Below are positions 48,601 to 56,000 of a stretch of 64,000 bases of DNA, one piece after another. The DNA is taken from assembly GCA_022794015.1 (NCBI GenBank), contig JAAWDZ010000052.1, positions 94,058 to 158,057 on the forward strand, in the 5' to 3' direction. The notes under the pieces are model-generated. The model ran no database searches. It was given only the letters and a program-made list of their open reading frames with translations, and was not told the origin of the DNA. The translations under genes were made by a program, and so were the position numbers. Every line of letters begins with the position of its first letter. Position 1 is the first letter of the stretch. Source of the DNA: Eubacterium sp. GTDB lineage: Bacteria > Bacillota > Clostridia > Lachnospirales > Lachnospiraceae.

Positions 48601-50164
48601 CGGATTCGTACCAATTATTAGCATCATCGGAAATATAAATATTTGCCATATTCATATAGCGGAAAATACAGTCCTCAATCAGTACCTTCTTTCTGGTCGT
48701 ACACAAAACGCCCCTTACCGGCGACTGCTCAAAAATACAGTTCCGAATTTCCACTTCCGGCGTATAGGTAATATTTTCCACTACATAGTTGGAAATACTG
48801 CCGTTTAAAATCTCAGCCGGCAAATCGCGATCAAAAGTAAGCGTAATCCGCTGGCGGGCTGCAATCGAATGATCGTCCTCGTCCGGATTTTCCACCTCTG
48901 TTACAATCGCCCTCTGTTCTTCTTCGGTTCCTACCGGATTGAGATTGTTTCTACTGATAAATTCCACCTCGTCGCCCGGATAATAATTGGGGAAACCGTA
49001 TGTTTCATAATGCTTATAGCATACCACCGCTTTATTCGGCGCAAGAATCTGGTCAATCTGCAGAAATGTACCATGAATATTGATCGGATCATCCTGCGGA
49101 TTGGTAAATTCGCAGTTTTTTACGAGAATTTTACCGCCGCAGCCAGACATCTGCATACTGTCAGCCGCAGCTGCAGTCATTGTCCCTTTCCGCGCGTCGC
49201 TTTTTACCACCACATGATCCACCGTAATATTCTTGCTGAACTGTCCGACAATACCAAAGGAATGAAGAAATCCCGCCGTAATATCCTTTAACAAAATATC
49301 TTCGCTTTCCCACAGCAGTATGGACGGATTATCTCGTACAACTTCTTTGATCTGCATATTATAGCCCACTTTTGCCCTGGGCTTTCCAGAATAGTGAAAT
49401 CTCACTCTGCGGTTACCAATTTCTTCAATCGAAGTGCAGCCGTCAAATATCACCCCGCTTCCGGTCCGGTAAATCTCGCCCGTCATCATTTCATTGACCT
49501 GGCCGTACGGATAATCCGGTCTTGACCAGTAGCGCTCTCCCGTCTTGGGACTGTATTCTCCGTAAAATACGATCCTGGGCGCGCCATTTTGCTCAACGAT
49601 CTCATAATCGTAGGAATCGGGTATATAAACATCTGCCGTATTGTCTGTTACAGACTCTACCGTAATATCCACTACGTAGTGCTCTGCAAAATCATACGTC
49701 AGATTCTGTATTGTCACATTTTTACAGCCAATCACTGCAAAACTCATCATTTTGCCGTGATAAATCAGCTCGGAACCATTTCCTTCTATCGTAACATCCT
49801 GCATATCCTCCAACAGAATTCCAATCGTACGAATGGAATTGGACGGCGTATCTGTCCGTGTCGAATTGGAAATATAAATCCTTCTGACCGTTGCGTCATC
49901 CGGCCAGAGATTATAAGTTCCCTTTGGGAAGTTAAGGACTACCGGGCCCTCCACCTGTTTTGCGGCCTCAATTGCCTTTTGAATCGGAATCACGCTGTCC
50001 TCTTTCCCACTGGGATCAGCGCCATAATCTGTAACATCAATTACTGTTTGCGTCTGCTGCGTATTATCCGCCGCAAAAACAAATTCTGCCGGAAATACAG
50101 CCTGTATGGCAAGCGTCAGCAAAAGCATCCATGCAATACATCTAATATACAATTTTCCTCTCAT
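42602..50164 (-). CDS. giant secreted GH110-type alpha-galactosidase with stalk
   Basis: 2520 residues; SD AAGGGAG before the ATG. Signal peptide about 1-31. A right-handed beta-helix (about 41-620) has GH110 features: FAVIGCKNVTIQNLTYDF, the stretch GTMTAAAADSM, and QDDPINIHGT with D358-D359 at the position proposed as catalytic in the family. Then come Ig-like domains, two tandem copies of a module of about 380 residues (about 740-1122 and 1127-1508), three cadherin-like beta-sandwiches (about 1515-1815), an NPCBM-like module (about 1820-1970), a FIVAR-like segment (about 2075-2155), a coiled coil of alternating Ala/Glu/Lys (about 2158-2420) and a fibronectin-like end. GH110 enzymes release alpha-1,3-galactose, including from blood group B. 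No sortase motif. A LacI gene lies upstream. Confidence 0.85.
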   Translation of the reverse strand: MRGKLYIRCIAWMLLLTLAIQAVFPAEFVFAADNTQQTQTVIDVTDYGADPSGKEDSVIPIQKAIEAAKQVEGPVVLNFPKGTYNLWPDDATVRRIYISNSTRTDTPSNSIRTIGILLEDMQDVTIEGNGSELIYHGKMMSFAVIGCKNVTIQNLTYDFAEHYVVDITVESVTDNTADVYIPDSYDYEIVEQNGAPRIVFYGEYSPKTGERYWSRPDYPYGQVNEMMTGEIYRTGSGVIFDGCTSIEEIGNRRVRFHYSGKPRAKVGYNMQIKEVVRDNPSILLWESEDILLKDITAGFLHSFGIVGQFSKNITVDHVVVKSDARKGTMTAAAADSMQMSGCGGKILVKNCEFTNPQDDPINIHGTFLQIDQILAPNKAVVCYKHYETYGFPNYYPGDEVEFISRNNLNPVGTEEEQRAIVTEVENPDEDDHSIAARQRITLTFDRDLPAEILNGSISNYVVENITYTPEVEIRNCIFEQSPVRGVLCTTRKKVLIEDCIFRYMNMANIYISDDANNWYESGFFRDVTIRNNIFEGSNAASILVEPIVNHPDREKPLHQNLLIEGNTFLIKDRKAIQIKSVENVTICNNDFRVISDEVDVALGVANDSLRAGETMQMDLKIQSPVYQNRLIDVAFSKNVDIYGNTYGAGLNRGVSTSNMDAGEVDILNDELVLNADNKHTDYLKDCTVQYFSSDESVIEIDEFSKSVRALTEGTASLYARVTTKDGKSWESNRIRLTVEGVAEGGALLVETDKYVLTKAGETAQLTAKSGDSFVQDARWSVKDAASGKDTDLAAVNEDGVLTAQGNGIVEVTAEAADGSTGAVLIRICEEKLERTAEIINEIDGQLTLNDADSMTQKVSNKNGFFNSSNNEESLITFPIADGSDFEAEVRFACALKSTYEEIGFGILKDVDNFVAVQEKNHLGVLLIPERKASGSESICINVRPKEGYFKIVKKGDQFEGYYRLIGEENWTKIGETDNADVGNEGLVLAMWAATANTNSPNEAVWSELKINGTAQPFGYLNQAPEASNARLSDGAPEVGKALSAVYDYRDPDGDTEGSSVTAWYVSDETDGTYTRIRGASSKSIKMFREYEGKYIKAEIIPTDRHGMSGEPVMTEAVGPVAPNSEEARKRIVVESDTDVLTEKEASLQLMAKQNGAELTNVSWSVKNLTAESSSLLAEIDENGLLTAKKSGVVEVTATAGDKTSGSKLIRIAPENTVMAATIVNEKPGQVSLNGLNSITQKSSALNGFYHSRNQEENLITFPIADGTNFEAEVKFNCVLKNTYEEFGIAIIKDMDNYTAVTEKNHHGLVLIPEAGAAADENIRIGDKPSEGYFRIVKKDNHFEGYYRVTKEEEWKKIGEADNAAVGNEDLSVGLWAASAHNTPNQATWSDLKMNGKPQPFAYVSTAPTASEVTVSSESLAIGQTIAAGWQYQDADKNAEGRSVVAWYMADSEDGEYTLFYAGTEREITIPAKCRGKYIKAQVIPTDALDMPGAGVFSEAVGPVEKGSTGSLEDDSESMNAWLCELSAGDLPIASDNISEFDYHTLRYMTGVPAETEKIVVKASAQSGAAQIKVTANGEELGAQAGAFEQEITLLSGFNTVKLEVTSPNQAVTREYQLIIIRNAYTDTALSDIKVNGMSIEGFTPDQKEYDILADKPTEVTIEAAAKNARARVVIYDGNQISDNGTLTSVSKPGKNDYIIAVTSESQVKAAYYTVHVRVKKDDNANLEKASFNRATMDTYFDTARTHYTLQALAPSVDFSFTAEEPGAAVTVAGNGTEITAEDGTAEGTIPLYLGENNIFVTVISPDLTEKTYTFAVNAPQHIYLSDMKWETAESGWSGHPVQKDKTVDGAGISLKVDGTVRQFEKGIGTHADSVIVYDIEGMGYTRLTGFAGVDASRNGLGTVSFAVRVDGEERFKTDTLTSRSNAAYIDLDVTGAKKIELIADRADGSNSSDHADFADMKLSMGLTEKECICDISNLELKNQSADITAGADRTIILKAKAGQEEACPMDGHAQRELICKYEILSDTTKSAQLKDDILIVNKAGTVTVGVKARLSGSALTAQAQAVITVTDITSAAQTEAKKEMLSIVYRAYEKLNTSAYTEESAASLQSALAAAETVINQADASKEAVEQALASLMGAASSLVYDDTDLKNAVDAAQRAADTAKIAADRAESAAAENKEAARKAQSTADAAQQKANTAEQEANTAKQEANIAGQKAEQAQQKANKAEADAAIAKAEAEAAGTGSTEAKEKAEKAEQEAAEAKAKAEAAKTAAAEAKTKAEALETAAAEAKTEAEAAKTAAAEAKILAEALEKEAADLKTRAEAIEKEAKEVKSKAEAVERETQKLKEELEAAEKEAAEAKKRAEEAEKEAAKAKKKAEAAEISSAEAKEASKLAQLAREAAQAAQKAAEEAQIKAATVEKAEFVSNKMELNKVKSTKKAQARLSWKKVAKAEGYVIQYDTKVCFEHSKKLWVKNGKKTQINLKKLKRGRKYYFRVKAYRTYNGVRIYTKYSKKQGVRIK

Positions 50165-50342
50165 CTTTTATCTCCCTTCTCTTTTAAACCAAACTGTTGT
50201 TTACTGAAATTTAAATCTGTCCTCCTTTTTTCTGTATTCGACGGCTGTTTTATCTTTTATTCAATTTCTTCCGTAAACATCATACTTTTATTTCATTATT
50301 CTGTATATGTAATATTTTGTCGAAACATTCCGTCTATTTCGA

Positions 50343-50371
50343 ATTATAACATGTGTTTAGTAAACAACATA
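50343..50371 (-). promoter_or_regulatory. predicted promoter of the GH110 gene with operator dyad
   Basis: On the minus strand, -10 TATAAT (50343-50348) with a weak -35 TATGTT 17 bp upstream. The perfect dyad TGTTTAGTAAACA (50354-50366) fills the spacer, a position suited to repression by the LacI-type protein at 51316. The remainder of 50165-50616 is AT-rich and gene-free, with a small inverted repeat (GCTTTCAAA, 50469-50497). Confidence 0.5.
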
Positions 50372-50552
50372 TTGACAAATTTTCCAAAAATACTTACAAA
50401 AAATTGGACAAAATATACAATCCTTTTGAGATATCAGATGAACAAGCGCGAAAAATATATGTCCCTGTGCTTTCAAAATCTGTATATCTTTGAAAGCTTA
50501 CATATCATTTCAAAGCGCAGATGAAAGCTCATTATTATGGCTTGGGAATAAC

Positions 50553-50612
50553 GCTGCCTGCTCCGCCGCAGTCTCTCCCCGGCGGACACATATTCACCCA
50601 TCCCCTCCCAAA
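50553..50612. repeat. solo half-end resembling the E1/E3 right flank
   Basis: CCGCAGTCTCTCCCCGGCGG followed by ACACATATTCACCCATCCCC resembles the right ends of E3 and E1. No opposite arm is present; a decayed copy. Confidence 0.4.
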
Positions 50613-50616
50613 GCAA

Positions 50617-51243
50617 TCAAATATCCGTAATTGCCTTTATTTTATCTATATCAGAAATAAGCCCCATAACCCGCCTCATCCCTCCATTCAGAACTTCTCT
50701 GTCTTTTTCAGTAAATGATACATAACCTTTTTTACAGGTAAATATTTTAAACTTATATTCATACGTATCATTCGTGCAATCAAACTTGATCTTCTGACAA
50801 ATAGTTTTTAATTTTATATTTTCATTCACTTCCACTTTGGAAGCAATATAAAAGCTATAAAAATCATTATCATCTTCAGAAAGATATCCAAATGATTGAA
50901 TCGCTGCATATATTTCATCAATTCCGATTTCACTTATTCCGGTTTTACTTATTCGCTCTCTGGCACATTTTGGATCTGCTTTTATATAGGTTTCATAATA
51001 TGCATAAACTTCTCTTAATACATCGTCCTTTCTGGTTATCTCTACCTGCAGATTTTTATAATCAACGCTGTTTTTCTTAAGATACGATTCAAAATCTTTT
51101 CTATAATTGACAGATTCAAAAAATGTTTTGTTATTCATAGACTTTATTATCTTACTTATTTTGTCTTTTGTAGTGCTTGCCTGAAATGTAATTTTGATAA
51201 TCTTTCTCATCCATATAAAATAAAACAAATATTTTTTATACAT
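50617..51243 (-). CDS. uncharacterised protein
   Basis: 208 residues from the ATG at 51243 with SD AAAGGAAAGGG. No domain is recognised. The N-terminus is basic and hydrophobic (YLFYFIWMRKIIKITFQ) but not a classical signal peptide. The body is a mixed charged alpha/beta-type sequence (SFGYLSEDDNDFYSFYIASK, KIFTCKKGYVSFTEKDREVL). Codon use is more AT-rich than in neighbours, possibly acquired. It sits between the GH110 gene and the LacI gene on the same strand. Confidence 0.7.
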   Translation of the reverse strand: MYKKYLFYFIWMRKIIKITFQASTTKDKISKIIKSMNNKTFFESVNYRKDFESYLKKNSVDYKNLQVEITRKDDVLREVYAYYETYIKADPKCARERISKTGISEIGIDEIYAAIQSFGYLSEDDNDFYSFYIASKVEVNENIKLKTICQKIKFDCTNDTYEYKFKIFTCKKGYVSFTEKDREVLNGGMRRVMGLISDIDKIKAITDI

Positions 51244-51315
51244 TCTACCCTTTCCTTTCTATGAATTGCCTTTTGATAAAATTCCCATGGATCATAATTT
51301 CATTCTTTCCATCTT

Positions 51316-52332
51316 TTATGTACAGTCCAGAACACTGCTGCGCTCCGTCAGTGTCAGCGGCAGAACCACTTTGCAGGGCAGGCTGTCCGGCTTTTCAATG
51401 TGTTCCTTTATCAGTCTGACTGCCTCTTTTCCCATCATTTCAAGATGTGCATTGATGCTCGTTAAAGGCGGCTCAATAAATATCGCCAGAGGCGTATCAT
51501 TGAAACTGATAATGGAAAGCTCCTCCGGAATCTGAATTCCTGCTTCCCGAAAAATACTGACCGCTGTAATCGCCGTTCCTTCATTATAAGCCAAAAATGC
51601 CGTCGGACGCTCTTCCCCTGATCTGACCCATTTTTCAACCTGCAAATGCGTTTCCTCCAGAGTAAGCATCGTATCAATCATCCAGCGATCGTCATAATGG
51701 CCTGACTGCGTCATATATTCCTTAAAATACTGCCTGCGTACTTCTAAAGCCCGGCGTTTTTTCTGATCCAGCTTATAGGTTGGACCCAAAAAACCGATCT
51801 TACGGTGCCCTTTTTGTATCAGATAATTCAAGGCCAGCTCCACACCCTGTTTGAAATTGAGCACAACTGAACTGAATTTCTGCTCATCCGGCGTGGAATC
51901 CACAAAAACAATGGAACGGCTGATTTTCGACATCTGTTCAATCTGCTCTTCTGAAAATATCCCAATTGCCAGAATCCCATCCACACTCTTATTTTCCCTG
52001 GTCTGATACCCTCCATCCTTACCGGAAAGATAAGACACCATGCATCCCTTCTCCACACAGGCGCCAACCGCATAATTTTTCAGATATAAATAATATGGAT
52101 CTTCCATTTTATCTTTTTTAGACATCATTTCAGCAATTGCAATATGATATACGCTTTCCTGCTTTAAGCGGCGCCTTGACTCCGGCAATGAATATTTTAA
52201 TTCAGCTGCGGCTTCCAATATTGCAATCCGTGTACTGTCCATTACCTTCATCGTCGTATCATTATTTAAAACGCGCGAAATCGTCGCTACAGAAAACCCT
52301 GTACGCTTTGCCAAATCCCTGATCGTTGCCAT
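51316..52332 (-). CDS. LacI-family transcriptional regulator
   Basis: 338 residues with SD AAGGAGG. The helix-turn-helix and hinge are at 1-60 (TIRDLAKRTGFSVATISRVL), followed by a periplasmic-binding-protein-like sugar domain (IGFLGPTYKLDQKKRRALEV, FLAYNEGTAITAVSIFREAG, PPLTSINAHLEMMGKEAVRL). It belongs to the galactose-responsive style of regulators (domain order as in GanR/GalR); the ligand is not determined. It is likely to control the GH110 gene, whose promoter carries a symmetric dyad. Confidence 0.93.
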   Translation of the reverse strand: MATIRDLAKRTGFSVATISRVLNNDTTMKVMDSTRIAILEAAAELKYSLPESRRRLKQESVYHIAIAEMMSKKDKMEDPYYLYLKNYAVGACVEKGCMVSYLSGKDGGYQTRENKSVDGILAIGIFSEEQIEQMSKISRSIVFVDSTPDEQKFSSVVLNFKQGVELALNYLIQKGHRKIGFLGPTYKLDQKKRRALEVRRQYFKEYMTQSGHYDDRWMIDTMLTLEETHLQVEKWVRSGEERPTAFLAYNEGTAITAVSIFREAGIQIPEELSIISFNDTPLAIFIEPPLTSINAHLEMMGKEAVRLIKEHIEKPDSLPCKVVLPLTLTERSSVLDCT

Positions 52333-52356
52333 AATTTCCTCCTTATCCTACAGCAA

Positions 52357-52499
52357 GTAACAGTTCAGCCTTCCGGCTTCACTGTTACGGAATCCGCCCA
52401 TTTAAAGTTTGCCATACGGCAAAGGGGCAGATTCCACCCAGTCTTTACGCATTCTCACGGACTTTGCAGCAGGTGCAAAGTCCTGGACTGAACTGTTAC
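52357..52499. repeat. interspersed palindromic element, copy B
   Basis: 143 bp with the same termini (GTAACAGTTC / GAACTGTTAC) and first 90 nt as copy A at 35908. The last hairpin is GGACTTTGCA / TGCAAAGTCC instead of GGAATACGCA / TGCGCGTTCC: different bases, pairing kept. It lies just upstream of the LacI gene; the remaining gap to 52674 is AT-rich with a solo GAGCGTGTTTGAAAA end at 52632. Confidence 0.85.
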
Positions 52500-52674
52500 T
52501 GCGGCAATCCCAATATGCCTGCTTTTCTATTTAAAATTTACTGTTAAATATTGTATACTATATTCTCGTTCGATACAACTACATATTTCGACAACTTGCA
52601 ATGTATATTTTTAAACTGTCTCCATACACTAGAGCGTGTTTGAAAACAATCTATTTTTGAAAGGAGAAAACAGG

Positions 52675-52980
52675 ATGAATATAAAAGAAAATACCGGAAT
52701 TTCTTTTGCCGTCAATACATTAGACGACATCCCTACGCCGTCCAAAAATGCCAAAGAAATCACCGGACTTGTCAAAAAAGGCGGAAAAATAACCGGCTAT
52801 CAGCTTTCGGATAACCGGATTGTCAACAAAGAAGAAGGGGTTGCGCTTGCTAAAGCAGGCGAAATCGCAGGCGTCGGCATTGCGCACAGAAGGGGCACGG
52901 AATATTTAAAATCTATCCCTGACGGCACAGATGAAAACAATTTAAGCCATCTGCCTACGGTAAAGGCCTCTGTCAAATAA
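52675..52980 (+). CDS. DUF3892-type small protein
   Basis: 101 residues from the ATG at 52675 (SD AAAGGAG 8 nt upstream). The centre contains AKEITGLVKKGGKITGYQLS and NKEEGVALAKAGEIAGVGIA, the pattern of DUF3892-like proteins found across Firmicutes. No signal peptide or membrane segment. Role unknown. It converges with the RND exporter gene. Confidence 0.8.
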   Translation: MNIKENTGISFAVNTLDDIPTPSKNAKEITGLVKKGGKITGYQLSDNRIVNKEEGVALAKAGEIAGVGIAHRRGTEYLKSIPDGTDENNLSHLPTVKASVK

Positions 52981-52997
52981 ATAACAGTACGTCAAAA

Positions 52998-53022
52998 CAG
53001 GGAGATAGCCGCTATCTCCCTG
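52998..53022 (-). terminator. hairpin between convergent genes
   Basis: CAGGGAGATAG and CTATCTCCCTG form an 11-bp stem with a 3-nt loop; minus-strand RNA then has TTTTG. It ends the RND exporter transcript. Confidence 0.65.
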
Positions 53023-53041
53023 AAAATTGACAACTCCTGTT

Positions 53042-56000
53042 TTACTGATTCATCTGCTCAATAAATTCCGCCGCATCATCCGGGGCATCATCCATAGACT
53101 CATCGCCGATATCTACAAAATGGACTTCCTTACGGTACAAAATATCATACATTACAGGCACAATAAACATTGTCATAAAGGTCGCATACAGCAAACCGCC
53201 AGCTACAACAATCGCCATGCCCCGTCCCAGCTCACTTGCCGTATCCTGGCTGAAAATCATAGCAAGCATAGCCAAAATCGTCGTAAGCGCCGTCATCAGA
53301 ATCGGCCGCATACGCGTTTTTCCGGTAGCGATCAGGGCGTCGTGCCTCTTCATACCGCCCACGCGCAGCTGATTTGTATAATCTACAAATACAATACCGT
53401 TATTTACAACGGTTCCCATCAAAACCAAAAATCCCATCAGGGTAATGAGCGACATCTGTTCTCTGGTAAACAGCATGGCAAGCAGTCCTCCCGTAAATGC
53501 CAGCGGCACCGTAAAAATAACGATAAACGGGGACAGCAGACTCTGGAACTGTGCGACCATCACAAGGTAAATCAAAAGGAAGCCCAATATGAGAAGCTTG
53601 CCCATCTGCTCTACCATATCTGTAACGCTTGAGGTTTCACCGCCAAATTCATAGCTGTAGCCCCCCGGCATATCATAACTGCTTAACAGTTCTTCCACCT
53701 CTCTGGATAAAATAGTGGTGTTGTATCCGTCCTTTGTATCGGCCGTTACGCTCATGAATCGCTCTCCGTTTGAACGGCTGATATCTGCTACGCTCATGCC
53801 ATAGTCTAAGGTGGCAAACTCGCTGAGCTTATGCGTTTCTGTAACAGTTTTGCCATCATCATCCTGCTTTTGGGTTTCAAACTCCATATCCATCAGGTTT
53901 TCTTTAGTCAGAAGATCCATTTCATCCACAATGACAACGTCCATATCGGTTTCGTCCACTGTCATGGTCACCGCTGTTTTATCTGTTGTCAGCCGGTCTG
54001 AAATATCACCGTAAATCCGTGCTCCGGTCAGACCTAAGCGCATGGATTTATCCTTGTCAATGTTTAAGTGGATTTCTTCGTCTGCTTCCTCCTGGCCGTT
54101 ACTGATGTTTGCAAAGCCTTCGACCTGCTCCAGCATTCCTACGAATTCCTCGCTGACAGTTTTTAGCGTTTCCAAATCCGCTCCATAAATATCCACCTGC
54201 AGGCCGCTGCCGAGCATTTCATCCATTTCTCCCATCATGGAATTGGATACGGCAACTTCACATTCCAATTCTTTTGTATTTTCTTCTATCGTACTGCAGA
54301 TTTTCTCCACCTGATTTTTATTGCTAAAATCTTCTTTCGGGAGGACAAAATAGGAAAAACTGCCATAGTTGTCCCCGGAGCTGTCTCCCATGCCGCCAAC
54401 CAGGCCCGCCGAGCTGCTGGCATCCATCACGCCGGCGTATTCCACACCTTCTACCGCAAGAACGGCGTCCAGCACCGCGTCTGCCTTTTGATAAGCAGTA
54501 TCTTTATCATCCTCTTCGGGTATAGTCACCGTAACGGAAATCTGATCGCTTCCCATATCCGGAATCAGTACAATTCCCATATTGATTACGGTTATCATAC
54601 AAAATACCAAAAGAGCAATGGAAATACCCAGCGGAACAATCTTAAAACGCAGGCAAAGCTTTAAAATTTTCGCATATATCTCCTGTACCTTATCAAAAAC
54701 ACGGTGCGGCTTCGGCGTTGCTTTTTTCAATAATACAGAGCCAATGGTTGGCACGGTCGTCAGCGCCACCGCAAGGGACGCCGTCAGGGAAAATGTAATC
54801 GTAAGCGCAAACGGGAGCAGCAAATCCCGTACCATGCCCGTTGTAAATACCATAGGGAAAAATACGCAGATGGTCGTAAGCGTCGACGCAATAATCGCGC
54901 CTGCCACCTGCTTTGCGCCCTGCACGGCCGCACGCGGCGCAGTTAAGCCCCTGTAGCGCAGACGGTAAATATTTTCAATTACGACAATTGAATTATCCAC
55001 CAGCATACCGATACCAAGCGATAAACCGGACAAAGACATCATGTTAATAGAAATTCCCGTAAAATACATAATAACAATTGCAGTCAGCACACTGAACGGG
55101 ATACTGAATGCAACAACCAGCGTCGGACGGATATCCATCAAAAAGACTGCCAGGATAAAAATCGCAAGCAGCGCACCTATTACCATGCTGGACGTGATAC
55201 TCTGAATCAAAACGGAAATATATTCGCCCTGATCCACAAGCGGCGTAATATTTAATTCGGAATATTCCTCTTTCAGCTCCTCAATCGCCTGTAAACATTC
55301 CTTTGACACATCGCTTGTACCGGCAGTGCTCCCTTTAAAAATCGAAAGAATGATACCCGGATCGCCGTTTACTTTTGCATAAGAATCTCCGGCGTTGTCA
55401 ATGGTCGTCAAATCCGCTACATCCTTAAGACGGATATCTCCGATATCCTTGATTTCACAGAGTACCATTTTCTGCAGCTCATCCTGGGAGGTATAGTTCT
55501 CTCCGACTTTTAACAGCCACTGCTTGTCATTTTCATCGTCAATATAACCCGCCGGCATGGAAAAATTCTGCGCGTAAATCATTCCGGACAAGGCATCTAA
55601 CGTAAGCATCTGATCGATATTGGCATTTTTTCGCGCCTCTGTTACGGAGTCCTGATAAGTCTTATTTGCGTTCTCCAGTTCCTCCTTCGCTTCGTCCATT
55701 GCGGTTTTTGCCGCGGCAATCTGCGCGCTTCCCGATCCAAAGCCTGCAGCAGCCGTAATCTTGCCTTCCTCCGCCTGCTTATAAGCATCGTCTATGGTGG
55801 CCATCTGGGTTTCTACCTGCTTTAAGACTTCCTCTGCCACCTTTATTTCGATTTCCAGATTGGCAAGCTCCGTTTCAATCTGCGGCAGCCGGACATTTAC
55901 CACGTCATAAAGCTGTTTTAATGTCTTTTTGTCAAGCTCTGCCGCCTGTGATACCATACTTGGATCCAATTGAGAATCCGGCATTGCGGCGAGTGTTTGA

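Noticed and set aside
42602..50164. Sortase (LPXTG) anchoring of the GH110-type protein
   Set aside because: The C-terminus ends in a basic fibronectin-like domain without LPXTG, hydrophobic tail or S-layer repeats.
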